A stretch of 64,000 bases of DNA, from NCBI GenBank assembly GCA_900110395.1, contig FODP01000016.1:62001-126000 (forward strand), written 5' to 3'. Below the pieces are notes generated by a model that made no database searches, was not told where the DNA came from, and was given only the letters and a program-made list of their open reading frames with translations. Below, piece after piece: positions 8,157-16,335 of the stretch. The position numbers and the translations under genes were made by a program. The number at the start of each line of letters is the position of its first letter. Within the stretch, counting starts at the first letter, position 1. The stretch is from Rhodospirillales bacterium URHD0017. GTDB taxonomy: Bacteria > Pseudomonadota > Alphaproteobacteria > Reyranellales > Reyranellaceae.

Positions 8157-9527
8157 CTACTCTTCATCGTCAGGAACTGACGGCCAGTTGCGCGCGGGCC
8201 AGGATCCGCCTTCGCGGAAGAATTTTTCGATCTGCTCCCTGCATTTCTGTGTGTCGTCGCCTTCGCGTATCTGGAAGCGGGTTGCCAAATGGCGCACGAT
8301 TCTTGGCGTCCCTTTCGGCGCACTTAGCTTTGCGACGATATCGTAGCAGAAACCGTCAAAGAACCGGTTTACTGAAGCTTCATCCTCCCAGAACTCGGGC
8401 ACCGGTGCACCCACCAGCGTTTGCGCCAGACGTTCGACTGCCTTTGGATGTGTCAGCAATGCTTTCAAGTGCGCGACGCGGCGAGCGATTCTTTCCTGAA
8501 TCGTTGCTCTCTGTTTTTCGGTCAGTCCGAGAGGCTTATCACCGCTTGCCAGTCGCTGATCAACGTCGGCCAAGTATATGGCGATCTGCTGAGTGATGTA
8601 GCGATCACCCGCTCGTTGTAGCTCCGAGCCTCGCCTTTCCAATGCCTGACGCTTGGGGCCTAGCACAGCTTCCAGTTTATCCTCTACGAAGTCCACATAG
8701 GGCTTTGGCACCCAGTACCCGTAATCGGTTTCGATTGCGTATGTGGGCAGTTTCAAAGGCAACTTTGTATTCTCTGGTGGTTGCAGATCAAGAAGCGCTG
8801 CAACATTCAACCCAAGCACATCCGGATCGGAGAAGCGAAGCGGGTTAACGACGTGCTCACGCAGCTTAGCCGCGATCCGCCGGAATTCGTCTCCTGAATA
8901 TGGATCAATGGTGTACGTAACGGCGCGATTCGGCCGGAAATACAGGTAGCCATTGCGGAAAAAATCCCGCCAGTTCCGCGCCGGAGGATTCGGAGAGAGG
9001 GCGCCAATCGACTGCGAGGTGTTCAGTGCATGCAAAATGTAATCATTGAGACCACGATGCCGCCCTTTGATGACCACCATGGCTTCATCGTTTTGCGCGA
9101 AGGCGGACTCAGAGAAGTTTGCGGAGCCAATGAGGTAGACCGGAAGACGATTCTTCGCGCGGAAGCGAGAGACCTTTGCATGTAGGAATCGCGAGCCTAT
9201 CACCAGCCGGATATCGACATTCTTTGCCGCGCACCGATACGTATTCACAATGTGATCTTTCAGCTCCGCAAGTTCCTCCACTTGCGCGTCGCGAGCCACA
9301 TCGGGAAGACCCGCAAACACGAACGTTAATCGTCGCCCCCTCCCCGAGAACTTAGCGCTGCGCAGTGTGCTTCGAACGAAAGGGGCACCATAGAATCCCG
9401 AGATAATCACGATATCGTCGGCGGCCTTTATGCTCTTCTCAACAAAGGTCCGAGCATTCTGAAGCCCGGTATTGTTTCCAGAGTACGCCGCACCGTTGGT
9501 AACAAGCGCAAACTCTTCAACCTTCAT
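8157..9527 (-). CDS. Phospholipase D-like nuclease/helicase-accessory protein
   Basis: A 456-aa protein with an N-terminal PLD-like domain. DDIVIISGFYGAPFVRSTL (38-55) is the first strand-helix, HAKVSRF (H116, K118) is one HKD catalytic motif, and IGSANFSESAF (133-143) is the usual GSxN element. Only one HKD motif is seen, so the enzyme would act as a dimer, as in Nuc/BfiI-type nucleases. The C-terminal half is helical and unassigned (QRATIQERIARRVAHLKAL). Its surroundings (HEPN, DUF2779 nuclease, RT) suggest a defence role. Confidence 0.65.
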   Translation of the reverse strand: MKVEEFALVTNGAAYSGNNTGLQNARTFVEKSIKAADDIVIISGFYGAPFVRSTLRSAKFSGRGRRLTFVFAGLPDVARDAQVEELAELKDHIVNTYRCAAKNVDIRLVIGSRFLHAKVSRFRAKNRLPVYLIGSANFSESAFAQNDEAMVVIKGRHRGLNDYILHALNTSQSIGALSPNPPARNWRDFFRNGYLYFRPNRAVTYTIDPYSGDEFRRIAAKLREHVVNPLRFSDPDVLGLNVAALLDLQPPENTKLPLKLPTYAIETDYGYWVPKPYVDFVEDKLEAVLGPKRQALERRGSELQRAGDRYITQQIAIYLADVDQRLASGDKPLGLTEKQRATIQERIARRVAHLKALLTHPKAVERLAQTLVGAPVPEFWEDEASVNRFFDGFCYDIVAKLSAPKGTPRIVRHLATRFQIREGDDTQKCREQIEKFFREGGSWPARNWPSVPDDEE

Positions 9528-9708
9528 TCCGTACGCTCCTGACCCTGGTTAATCGATATCCCACGGATCGCTAGTAGGAGTCGACGGGGCGGTTCCGAAG
9601 GAAGGCAGACGCTTTCTTGGTCGCGGCGCAGATCAGGTACTTTATGAGTTCAGTCTCACTAACGTAAGAGAACGGCCCAAGCTGCCAACACACCGCCGGC
9701 TGGGCCCG

Positions 9709-11241
9709 CTAGCATGGCGCCTTTGAATTGACTGCGCCCTTGATCTTGAGTGGTAGGTCTTTGCGGCCGGCAAACACTTGCCAGATGCGCACCATCGCGT
9801 ATGTATCAAGTTTGCAGTAGCTCAGCAGCTCCTGCTCGATCGCACACTTCCTCGCGGCGACGGTTGCGGGGTGTATCGCTTCCAAATAAGCCTCCATCGC
9901 CATCCCGCCGTCTTGCACGCCCTCCAGGCTTTCGTAGCCCAAGCTGGGCACAACCGCTGGCAGAACGGCCTTGATGCTCCAACTCCCCTCCTGGCTCGGA
10001 TGGTAGTAATGTTGTTGCGCCACCGGTAGCAAGTCGACGAGCCGTTCGTTGATGGCCAGCAAAGTTTTGCGCAAAGCAGCGAAGCGTTTTGCCAGCTCTG
10101 CGATCCGGGCTTTTTCGAAGCCAACGTTGTAGACGAAAATGGGCTCGGTGGTGCCGCATCCTTCCACAAGTGCAGATGCAAAGCGCTTTGATGGATCCTC
10201 ACCCGTCAAATCCAGGAACGCGACGTGTTTGAGCTCGCCTGTGCGGCTTAGTCTGTGGGCGCTGAACTGGAACGGGATCTGTTGGTAGGGTCGGGTCCCC
10301 TTCCAGATTGGCACGGCAAAATGAATGGTCTCAAAATCCAGGAATACGGCGGGAAGCCGATGCTTTGAAAGCACCGCCAAGGCGCCCTTGGCGTCAAAGA
10401 ATGTCTTTCCGGAAATTGTGTGCTTCTTCACCCGGACCTGGATCTCGCTGAGCAGATGATCGGGAACGTCGGCCAGCTCCAGGAGCTCGTTCTCCGCGAC
10501 GAAGGACTTGGTCGCCTTGTTCATTCGCGGAAGAGTAGCAATCGGATGCCGAGCCTGTGGCTCCTGCCCCCGGCAGTAAGCGGAAAAGCTGCATTCGAAA
10601 GGCTGGGCGCAATGGTCTCCTGTCTTTCGGATTGGTTCCGAGGTGCTGGACGCAACCGCATGACCTTCCTTGATCCAGCTCCGGACCTCAGCTTCCCGCG
10701 ACGCCGCTTCTTGGGTCAGGTCTTCTTCCACCAGCAGGCCGTCGAAGGTGTCGGTGCCTGGATGCTTCCATTCGTTGTCTATGTAGGCAAGAGACATCGA
10801 AGCCAAGGGAACACCTGCCGCCCGAGAAACTAGTGACTGAATGGCAACGTCGTCTCGATGATAGTCCTTAACACTGGTCGAGGATTTCACTTCGACCATT
10901 CGCCATTCAAGCTCCTTGCGGCGACGGATGGGAAGCATCACGTCGACAAAGGCGAGTGCACCCTCTGCGGCAAAGGCAGCCTCGAATACCGGTTGAGCGC
11001 TTACTAGAACTGCCTGGCTACGCTCAAGCGCTTTGGAGAAGCCCTCATTTTGGGCGTCGATGACGATGCCGCGCCCTTTGGGGTCATAGAGGCGGCGCGC
11101 AACGTCCCCTACCCTGTGCCCAACCTTCAACCGGGCTTCGATCGGGCCGGAGTGCTCACGCAGGTGCGGCTTGTGAATCTCGAGCCAGAGCCGCTTAGGA
11201 CACTGCCGAAGGGCCAGGAGTTTCGATTTGGATAGGTTCAC
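9709..11241 (-). CDS. DUF2779 / Cas4-like nuclease
   Basis: A 510-aa protein from the GTG at 11241, chosen because GGGAG lies six bases upstream; an open frame continues to 11283. The N-terminal third is a Cas4-like PD-(D/E)xK domain: LRQCPKRLWLE, then AFVDVML and WRMVEVKSSTSVKDYHRDD, with Cys residues in FECSFSAYC that could hold an Fe-S cluster or zinc. The C-terminal half is DUF2779, an RNase H-like exonuclease fold: FLDFETIHFAVP, IFVYNVGFEKARI, YCKLDTYAMV. Acidic residues of both active sites are present. Such fusions are found in mobile and defence islands. Confidence 0.75.
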   Translation of the reverse strand: MNLSKSKLLALRQCPKRLWLEIHKPHLREHSGPIEARLKVGHRVGDVARRLYDPKGRGIVIDAQNEGFSKALERSQAVLVSAQPVFEAAFAAEGALAFVDVMLPIRRRKELEWRMVEVKSSTSVKDYHRDDVAIQSLVSRAAGVPLASMSLAYIDNEWKHPGTDTFDGLLVEEDLTQEAASREAEVRSWIKEGHAVASSTSEPIRKTGDHCAQPFECSFSAYCRGQEPQARHPIATLPRMNKATKSFVAENELLELADVPDHLLSEIQVRVKKHTISGKTFFDAKGALAVLSKHRLPAVFLDFETIHFAVPIWKGTRPYQQIPFQFSAHRLSRTGELKHVAFLDLTGEDPSKRFASALVEGCGTTEPIFVYNVGFEKARIAELAKRFAALRKTLLAINERLVDLLPVAQQHYYHPSQEGSWSIKAVLPAVVPSLGYESLEGVQDGGMAMEAYLEAIHPATVAARKCAIEQELLSYCKLDTYAMVRIWQVFAGRKDLPLKIKGAVNSKAPC

Positions 11242-11716
11242 AATAGTCTCCCACACTCCCGCCTCGATCCTACCTAAAGACACTCCGATTGCCCGATTTG
11301 ATTTCGTCCGCCGGACCTAGACGATGGTTGACGCAGCGCATTTCGAAGAGACACTTTGCGGCCACCGGGGCGGTGGATGTCGTGCCGTACTCACGAATGA
11401 TGGCTGAGACGACGGCAGGCAGGTGCACACGCCGAATTGCAGCAATCCGCATCACGCAACGCGCGTCGCGGCTTGCGATTCAGCCGCCGGGCGCCCGGGG
11501 GGCTAGGAAAGGGAGGCCGTGGAGCAATAGGAGTGAACCGTATGTCACCACCTCACAGATGGTGAGCAACACCGCCTTTAGGCTTCGCAAAGTCCCCCTC
11601 CCTCTGTGTAGGCCCAGGCCCGAAGGCCTGCCCAATCCGTCCTACACTACGCCGCTGCTAAAACGCCGGCGGCCGCAACATCGGCGCGATATCGCACTGG
11701 GCTCAGCCGGTTCCGA
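11242..11716. other. 475-base stretch with no convincing gene
   Basis: Open frames of up to 143 codons exist on both strands, but none has a ribosome site or protein-like composition. A short perfect hairpin, AGGCC-CGAA-GGCCT, lies at 11616-11629. This is the 3' side of the RT/membrane-protein operon and could hold a structured RNA or a terminator. It is the only long non-coding stretch next to the RT unit. Confidence 0.4.
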
Positions 11717-14074
11717 CTAGCCGGTGATAAGAGCCTTCAAGGCGGCTGCGACGAAGAGAGCTGCCACAACCCCGGTGAACTTGATCAACCGAATTGTGCG
11801 CCGAAGGCGCCGCTCGGTTATGGTGTCAATCTGGCGGCCATTGGCGTAGTGGAATGAACGGATTTTGAAATGAGCTTCGTCGATGTTGTAGCCTGGGATC
11901 ATATGATCCATGACAAACAACCATCCGGTGCGCACTTGACCCCCGCGCACATCGCTCACGGCGCTCTGCACCTTGAGGTATCTGGAGATCCAGAGCGTAT
12001 AAGCCAAAATGGCCAAGGCTATGAACAGGATGGCTTTCTGCGGCCGAAAGCCATAGTCGGCCAGCCAGCCAAGCGTCCAGGTTCCAGCCAGCCTTGAGAA
12101 GTCCCAAGCGCGCCCAAAAGCGTGCGACGACAGCCAGGCACCGAAGTCGCCACCATTCCACGCGGTTCGGACCTCCTGCAGCTTCTCGTCCAGATCGGTC
12201 CACAGTTCCGCACGAGCCTTTTGAATTTTGATTTCCGTTGCGTCGGCCCCTGCGGCTTCGAAAGCACTGATCGCAGACTTGTGCGGATGAGTGGTATCCG
12301 CCTGCCCGAGCCATTGCAGCAGCTTGTGCAGGTGTGGCAGCTCCAGCCGCTTGCTTGTCGACGGCGAAGTTGCGCTGCTTTGATCGAAGCTGCAGTCGCT
12401 GTTGCTTTCGAATAGCCGGTCAAAGCGAAACCCCGTGGTTAGTAAGCGAACTTGCTTGCCATATGTTTCGAAGGCCACAGCGAGCGCGTCAGTTCGAAAG
12501 CCGATCAAATCCAGGTTGAGGTCGTACGCATCTGAGATGGGCGGCTGGGTCGGCGCAGACGAATTGCTTCCCGCTGCCTGGTTTAGCGCCATGAAGGCTG
12601 TGCCACCAACAGCCGTGCCAGCAAATGATAGGGAAGATTCGCCTCTCGAGGCGGACGGCTTCAGATCGCCTCCAAACGATGGCGCATTCAAGCAAATGTT
12701 TTTCTCAATGCGATTGTCGCGGAAATCCGCTGCGCCAACGACTGGAGAGGAAGGGCACGCGTAACTCCTGACGAGGTTTGCTAATTCACCCAATCTGGTG
12801 TCCTGGTCCTCCCCGACAACCTTACCGTCCGCGGATGAGAAAATATTTCTTAGGGTGCCAAGTATCGAGTCTTGTTTTGGTTGTGACCAACGGCCAACGA
12901 CCGACGTTTCGGATGCTTTGGGTTTGAGAATCCGAATCGACGCATGGGAGACGATCAGGTCCTTGGCTACAATGTTGTTTGATAGGTTAATGCCGCAACG
13001 GATTTCCGACTCGTGCAGTACCACACTCGATGCAAACCTATTGTTGGAAATGGAGGCGCTCGACAATTCAGCGTCCCGGACAACGAAATCCCCCCCGATT
13101 GTTGAGCGCGCGACGACTGCCTGATCCAACACTGCCATACCTCGAAGTGACAGGTCCGATCCGAACTCATTGCCATTAAGATAGAGCGATCGCCCAATCG
13201 ATTTGGCCAAGGACACCGGGCCTGCAACCTTGGTCTGGGTAATGTCGATCTTTTGGACAGCAAGAATTTCAGAGGCATCGACATCAAGTCCAATATTGGA
13301 CTGCCAGATCGACAGCGTTCCGACGACGGCGTTCCACAAGTATACTCCACCGCTGATCTTCGACCTGCGTATTGCGAGCTCTCCGAGAACGTAGGTGACA
13401 TTGAAGGAGAGGTTGGCAGCCGCGTTGACGTAGGCGAATACGGCGCTTCTGAGAAAGATGCTGTAGTCGAACACCAAAGAATGCGTGAGATCTGCTCCCA
13501 CTAAATTAATGTCTCCGCAGAATATGCCTGCGGCCATCACGATTGGGGTTCGACCCGACCGCAACCTTTGATCGGTCACGACCCTGTTTACGTCCTGGGT
13601 TCTTGCAATGCGATGAGCGAACCTCTCTCTCTGATCGGCCTCGCAAATTTGCCTGTCGATATCGCTTGGTTTACCGCCCGAGCCTGACTTGCCAGCTGCC
13701 AAATAGATTTCACCTATCTCCTTGATCAGAGCGGCGATTTCCTTTCCATCCTGATCTGACGAACGGCCGTTGATCGCTCGGCGCACCTCAGCAGGTGTCT
13801 TGCAATACTTGTCGAGATCGCCTGGAAGATGGGAAAAAAAGACATACGACTTGTTCAAATTCGCACAGTAAACAATCCGATCGGCGATATCGGCTGAATT
13901 GAAGCAACTTCGGTCAATGCTTCCGGCACTACAGCGTTCCTTGGCATTGCCTTTCATAGCCGGATCTGAGCCAGCGGCCGGTTGAGCACCTGAGGGACAA
14001 GTTCCGACCAATATCGCTATGACGACTGCAACATGCAGCGTAAGAACCCGCCCCGCGCGTTGGCCAATCGTCAT
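11717..14074 (-). CDS. Exported beta-helix protein with C-terminal membrane anchors, coupled to the RT
   Basis: A 785-aa protein. Residues 1-31 are a Sec-type signal peptide or anchor (LHVAVVIAILVGTCPSGAQ). Residues 180-400 are short repeats such as LVFDYSIFLRSAVF, LAIRRSKISGGVYLWNA and FGSDLSLRGMAVLDQAVV, with the strand-turn period of a pentapeptide/bactofilin-like right-handed beta helix. Two hydrophobic helices follow near 681-697 and 767-783, separated by a loop containing GWLFVMDHMIPGYN. The ATG overlaps the RT stop (ATGA). It is predicted to sit in the inner membrane with the helix domain in the periplasm. No enzymatic motif is seen, and I know of no described family joining such a protein to an RT. 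Confidence 0.7.
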   Translation of the reverse strand: MTIGQRAGRVLTLHVAVVIAILVGTCPSGAQPAAGSDPAMKGNAKERCSAGSIDRSCFNSADIADRIVYCANLNKSYVFFSHLPGDLDKYCKTPAEVRRAINGRSSDQDGKEIAALIKEIGEIYLAAGKSGSGGKPSDIDRQICEADQRERFAHRIARTQDVNRVVTDQRLRSGRTPIVMAAGIFCGDINLVGADLTHSLVFDYSIFLRSAVFAYVNAAANLSFNVTYVLGELAIRRSKISGGVYLWNAVVGTLSIWQSNIGLDVDASEILAVQKIDITQTKVAGPVSLAKSIGRSLYLNGNEFGSDLSLRGMAVLDQAVVARSTIGGDFVVRDAELSSASISNNRFASSVVLHESEIRCGINLSNNIVAKDLIVSHASIRILKPKASETSVVGRWSQPKQDSILGTLRNIFSSADGKVVGEDQDTRLGELANLVRSYACPSSPVVGAADFRDNRIEKNICLNAPSFGGDLKPSASRGESSLSFAGTAVGGTAFMALNQAAGSNSSAPTQPPISDAYDLNLDLIGFRTDALAVAFETYGKQVRLLTTGFRFDRLFESNSDCSFDQSSATSPSTSKRLELPHLHKLLQWLGQADTTHPHKSAISAFEAAGADATEIKIQKARAELWTDLDEKLQEVRTAWNGGDFGAWLSSHAFGRAWDFSRLAGTWTLGWLADYGFRPQKAILFIALAILAYTLWISRYLKVQSAVSDVRGGQVRTGWLFVMDHMIPGYNIDEAHFKIRSFHYANGRQIDTITERRLRRTIRLIKFTGVVAALFVAAALKALITG

Positions 14075-15732
14075 GTCAGACCAGGAGCCGGCCGAAGGCG
14101 CGGGCCATCGACTTTCCGACTCTTGAACATGCCTTGGAGCTCAGCCAGCTTTCCCGCCTCGATCAGGATTGTGCGGGCAGTCCATTCGCCATGATCTGTA
14201 ACGCGGATATCGGCTGGTATTCCGCCAGTTCGTGCCAATGATCGAAGAGCAAAGCGAAGGGAATGCGGGCCGCGGCCGTAGGCATTCATTCGACAAAATT
14301 GTAGGAGTGCTTTGCGACCAGGATAGCTCGAGTTGCCAAATAGCTCGACCAAATTCAGGACGGCAAACGTCGGCGTCGCGGAATTTAATATCAATGCCGA
14401 AAGACCGGTTCCTACATCATGTCTTATGTTCGCTGGAATTCGGTCGGCACACTGCGTCAGCATGCCTACACAGTACTCCGACATTTCTGGATAACGGGAC
14501 AGAAGTGCCGGGATGCCCCGAAGCCTCGCAGGTTCGGTGCCATAAAGTGCGATACGAAGTGCTTGGCGAACCAGCCAAGGCGCAGACAACTCCGCGCCCC
14601 CCAGCAACGATTGGAAATCGATTGGCGGTTTACGCCTCATCTGCGCAATCTCGCGCGGTATGGCAGCGCGGAACTTGCGTGGAACTCCCAACGATCCTGA
14701 CATTTTGGCAGCCGGCGGAGGATCTCCGATGACTCGGCCAATTCGCTGTTGTTTTTCCGTTGAGTTGCGCCCGCGTTCATTGCCAAACGGTTCAGCCTTC
14801 GTACGGGTGAGCCACACCGTCTTGCTTTCGTTCAGACGAAGGTTCTCTGCCTTTAGGAACTCGGCAAGAGACTGGACGGCGACATCCGCCGAATGCGCAT
14901 CATCGGCGATCAAGCAGTAGTCGTCCACGAAGCGAACGAAATCAATGCCCGCACCGAGAAGCGCGTTGTCTGTTGGCACCAAAACCGCCTCGGCGAGGAT
15001 GCGACTTGCATTGGATCCTACTGGCAGACCGTGGCAACCGCATGAAGACCAGAAGGTGAGGAGCTGGAAAAGGTACTGGCTTACGACTGCATCCACGCCG
15101 CATCGCTCGAGTGCTGAGAGCGCCGTTGCGGGTGAGATGCTCGGGTAAAATCGTTCGATGTCGCACCTCACGACGACTTTGCCGCTGTCCCTCGCTTTCC
15201 GAACTGCACGAGTAAACTCAGTGTAAGAGTAGCGGGCGTCAAATAACCTACCTGCTCGCGGCGAGAACCGATAAGAGAAGACCTGTCGCATTGGTGCTGG
15301 AACTCGGCAGCGTTCGATAAGCGGCGCGACCTGGACTGCAAGTGACAAATATTCGATCGTGTCGAGTGGACACATTGCTGCGCAGGCGCGACGCGCCCCG
15401 TATCCCTTCTTTGGAACATCTACGAGTTCCACAGCGGTGTGATGCCTCGGATCAAAGTGTCCCTGAGCAATACGCTCGAGTGTACGAGCTGCCACGAGGC
15501 TTCTGAAACTTTGATCCCGCGCCAGCAGCGCAACCTCACTGGGTTGATGAAACACATCAGACGTGCCTTCTCGTACGATATTATCGATGCTCAGTTGGAT
15601 TGCATCGCTGATATGAGCGACCGATGAGCTTTGGCTTGCCTCACTGGATGCAACCGAGCCACCGACGCCGGCGACTGCCAGTCCTGCCATGAAGTGCCGC
15701 CGCGATAGCGGTATTTGAGCCACGATTCTCAT
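14071..15732 (-). CDS. Reverse transcriptase with a twin-arginine signal peptide
   Basis: A 553-aa protein from the ATG at 15732. The start LSRRHFMAGLAVAGVGG (residues 9-25) is a textbook TAT signal (S-R-R-x-F-M and a hydrophobic h-region). The polymerase core is complete: motif A RCDIERFYPSI with D191, motif B GLPVGSNASRILAEA (235-249), motif C RFVDDY with D270/D271. A helical C-terminal half (about 360-553) resembles the alpha-repeat tail of Abi/unknown-group (UG) RTs. A longer frame upstream adds non-protein-like residues. It is coupled by ATGA to the membrane protein and diverges from the KTSC gene. Defence function is inferred from RT type and setting; export of an RT would be exceptional. 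Confidence 0.8.
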   Translation of the reverse strand: MRIVAQIPLSRRHFMAGLAVAGVGGSVASSEASQSSSVAHISDAIQLSIDNIVREGTSDVFHQPSEVALLARDQSFRSLVAARTLERIAQGHFDPRHHTAVELVDVPKKGYGARRACAAMCPLDTIEYLSLAVQVAPLIERCRVPAPMRQVFSYRFSPRAGRLFDARYSYTEFTRAVRKARDSGKVVVRCDIERFYPSISPATALSALERCGVDAVVSQYLFQLLTFWSSCGCHGLPVGSNASRILAEAVLVPTDNALLGAGIDFVRFVDDYCLIADDAHSADVAVQSLAEFLKAENLRLNESKTVWLTRTKAEPFGNERGRNSTEKQQRIGRVIGDPPPAAKMSGSLGVPRKFRAAIPREIAQMRRKPPIDFQSLLGGAELSAPWLVRQALRIALYGTEPARLRGIPALLSRYPEMSEYCVGMLTQCADRIPANIRHDVGTGLSALILNSATPTFAVLNLVELFGNSSYPGRKALLQFCRMNAYGRGPHSLRFALRSLARTGGIPADIRVTDHGEWTARTILIEAGKLAELQGMFKSRKVDGPRLRPAPGLT

Positions 15733-15817
15733 GCCGCCCCCGAAGAAAACCGTAATCTCTTTGACGATATTACAATCTACGGTATTGTGCCAACCTTGCA
15801 TATGAACGAGGGCCGAT
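15733..15817. promoter_or_regulatory. Divergent promoter region between RT and KTSC genes
   Basis: This 85-base AT-richer gap separates the two starts, so promoters for both directions must lie here or inside the genes. TTGACG at 15758 and TATTAC at 15767 are only loosely spaced; no clean sigma-70 pair stands out. The KTSC gene has GAGG six bases before its ATG. Confidence 0.4.
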
Positions 15818-16204
15818 ATGCCTCGGACAACGGGACGCTGGCATTTTGTGCTTTCATTGTTGGGGGGTGCACTAGGCGTCTTCTTGGCACTTACGGCGGC
15901 TGCGTCAGCCCAAACGGGCGACCAAGCATGCATAAAGTACTACAAGTGTATCTCGGTCGCGAAGTTCGACTGTACCGCCGTTAGACGCGATAAGAACGTC
16001 AAACGCGTTTGCTACAAGCCGGCGCAGCAGTATCTCGTCATATGGTTTGGAAGCAGCCCGTACCATTTCTGCGGTGTTGAGCCAGGTATGACGGCAAAAT
16101 TGTTGGCGGCAGCGAACAAAGACGAGTTTTTCAACGAGAGCATTAGAAGCAGCGCGACCGAAGGAAAATACGACTGCCGCAACCACACAATTCCGGAGCC
16201 ATGA
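15818..16204 (+). CDS. Secreted KTSC-like small protein
   Basis: A 128-aa protein with an N-terminal Sec signal peptide ending near ALTAAASAQ (residue 31). The mature part has six Cys residues and a KTSC-like core: QYLVIWFGSSPYHFCGVEP, then LLAAANKDEFFNESIRS, the pattern of the small KTSC domain (beta strands, V-P turn, F-N-x-x-I-R helix). KTSC domains are usually cytoplasmic partners in nucleic-acid proteins; a secreted disulfide-rich form is unusual. It is transcribed divergently from the RT operon and likely acts in the periplasm, where the TAT-RT and beta-helix protein are also predicted to be. Confidence 0.6.
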   Translation: MPRTTGRWHFVLSLLGGALGVFLALTAAASAQTGDQACIKYYKCISVAKFDCTAVRRDKNVKRVCYKPAQQYLVIWFGSSPYHFCGVEPGMTAKLLAAANKDEFFNESIRSSATEGKYDCRNHTIPEP

Positions 16205-16335
16205 GACAGTCTTTGCGCGGTTCTCGTGCACCATCGAGAGATGCCCCAGCACCGCCAGGGCGCTGAATTTCGCATTCATCTAGTTCAGGCTCTAGGTATC
16301 GAGCGCGAGACTGCGTCTGAACCCACGGCAATGCA

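Noticed and set aside
11289..11720. 143-codon plus-strand frame
   Set aside because: No ribosome site, low-quality composition and no recognisable motif.
15733..15933. Longer RT start adding 67 residues
   Set aside because: The extra residues are not protein-like and would bury the twin-arginine signal; they also overlap the divergent KTSC gene.
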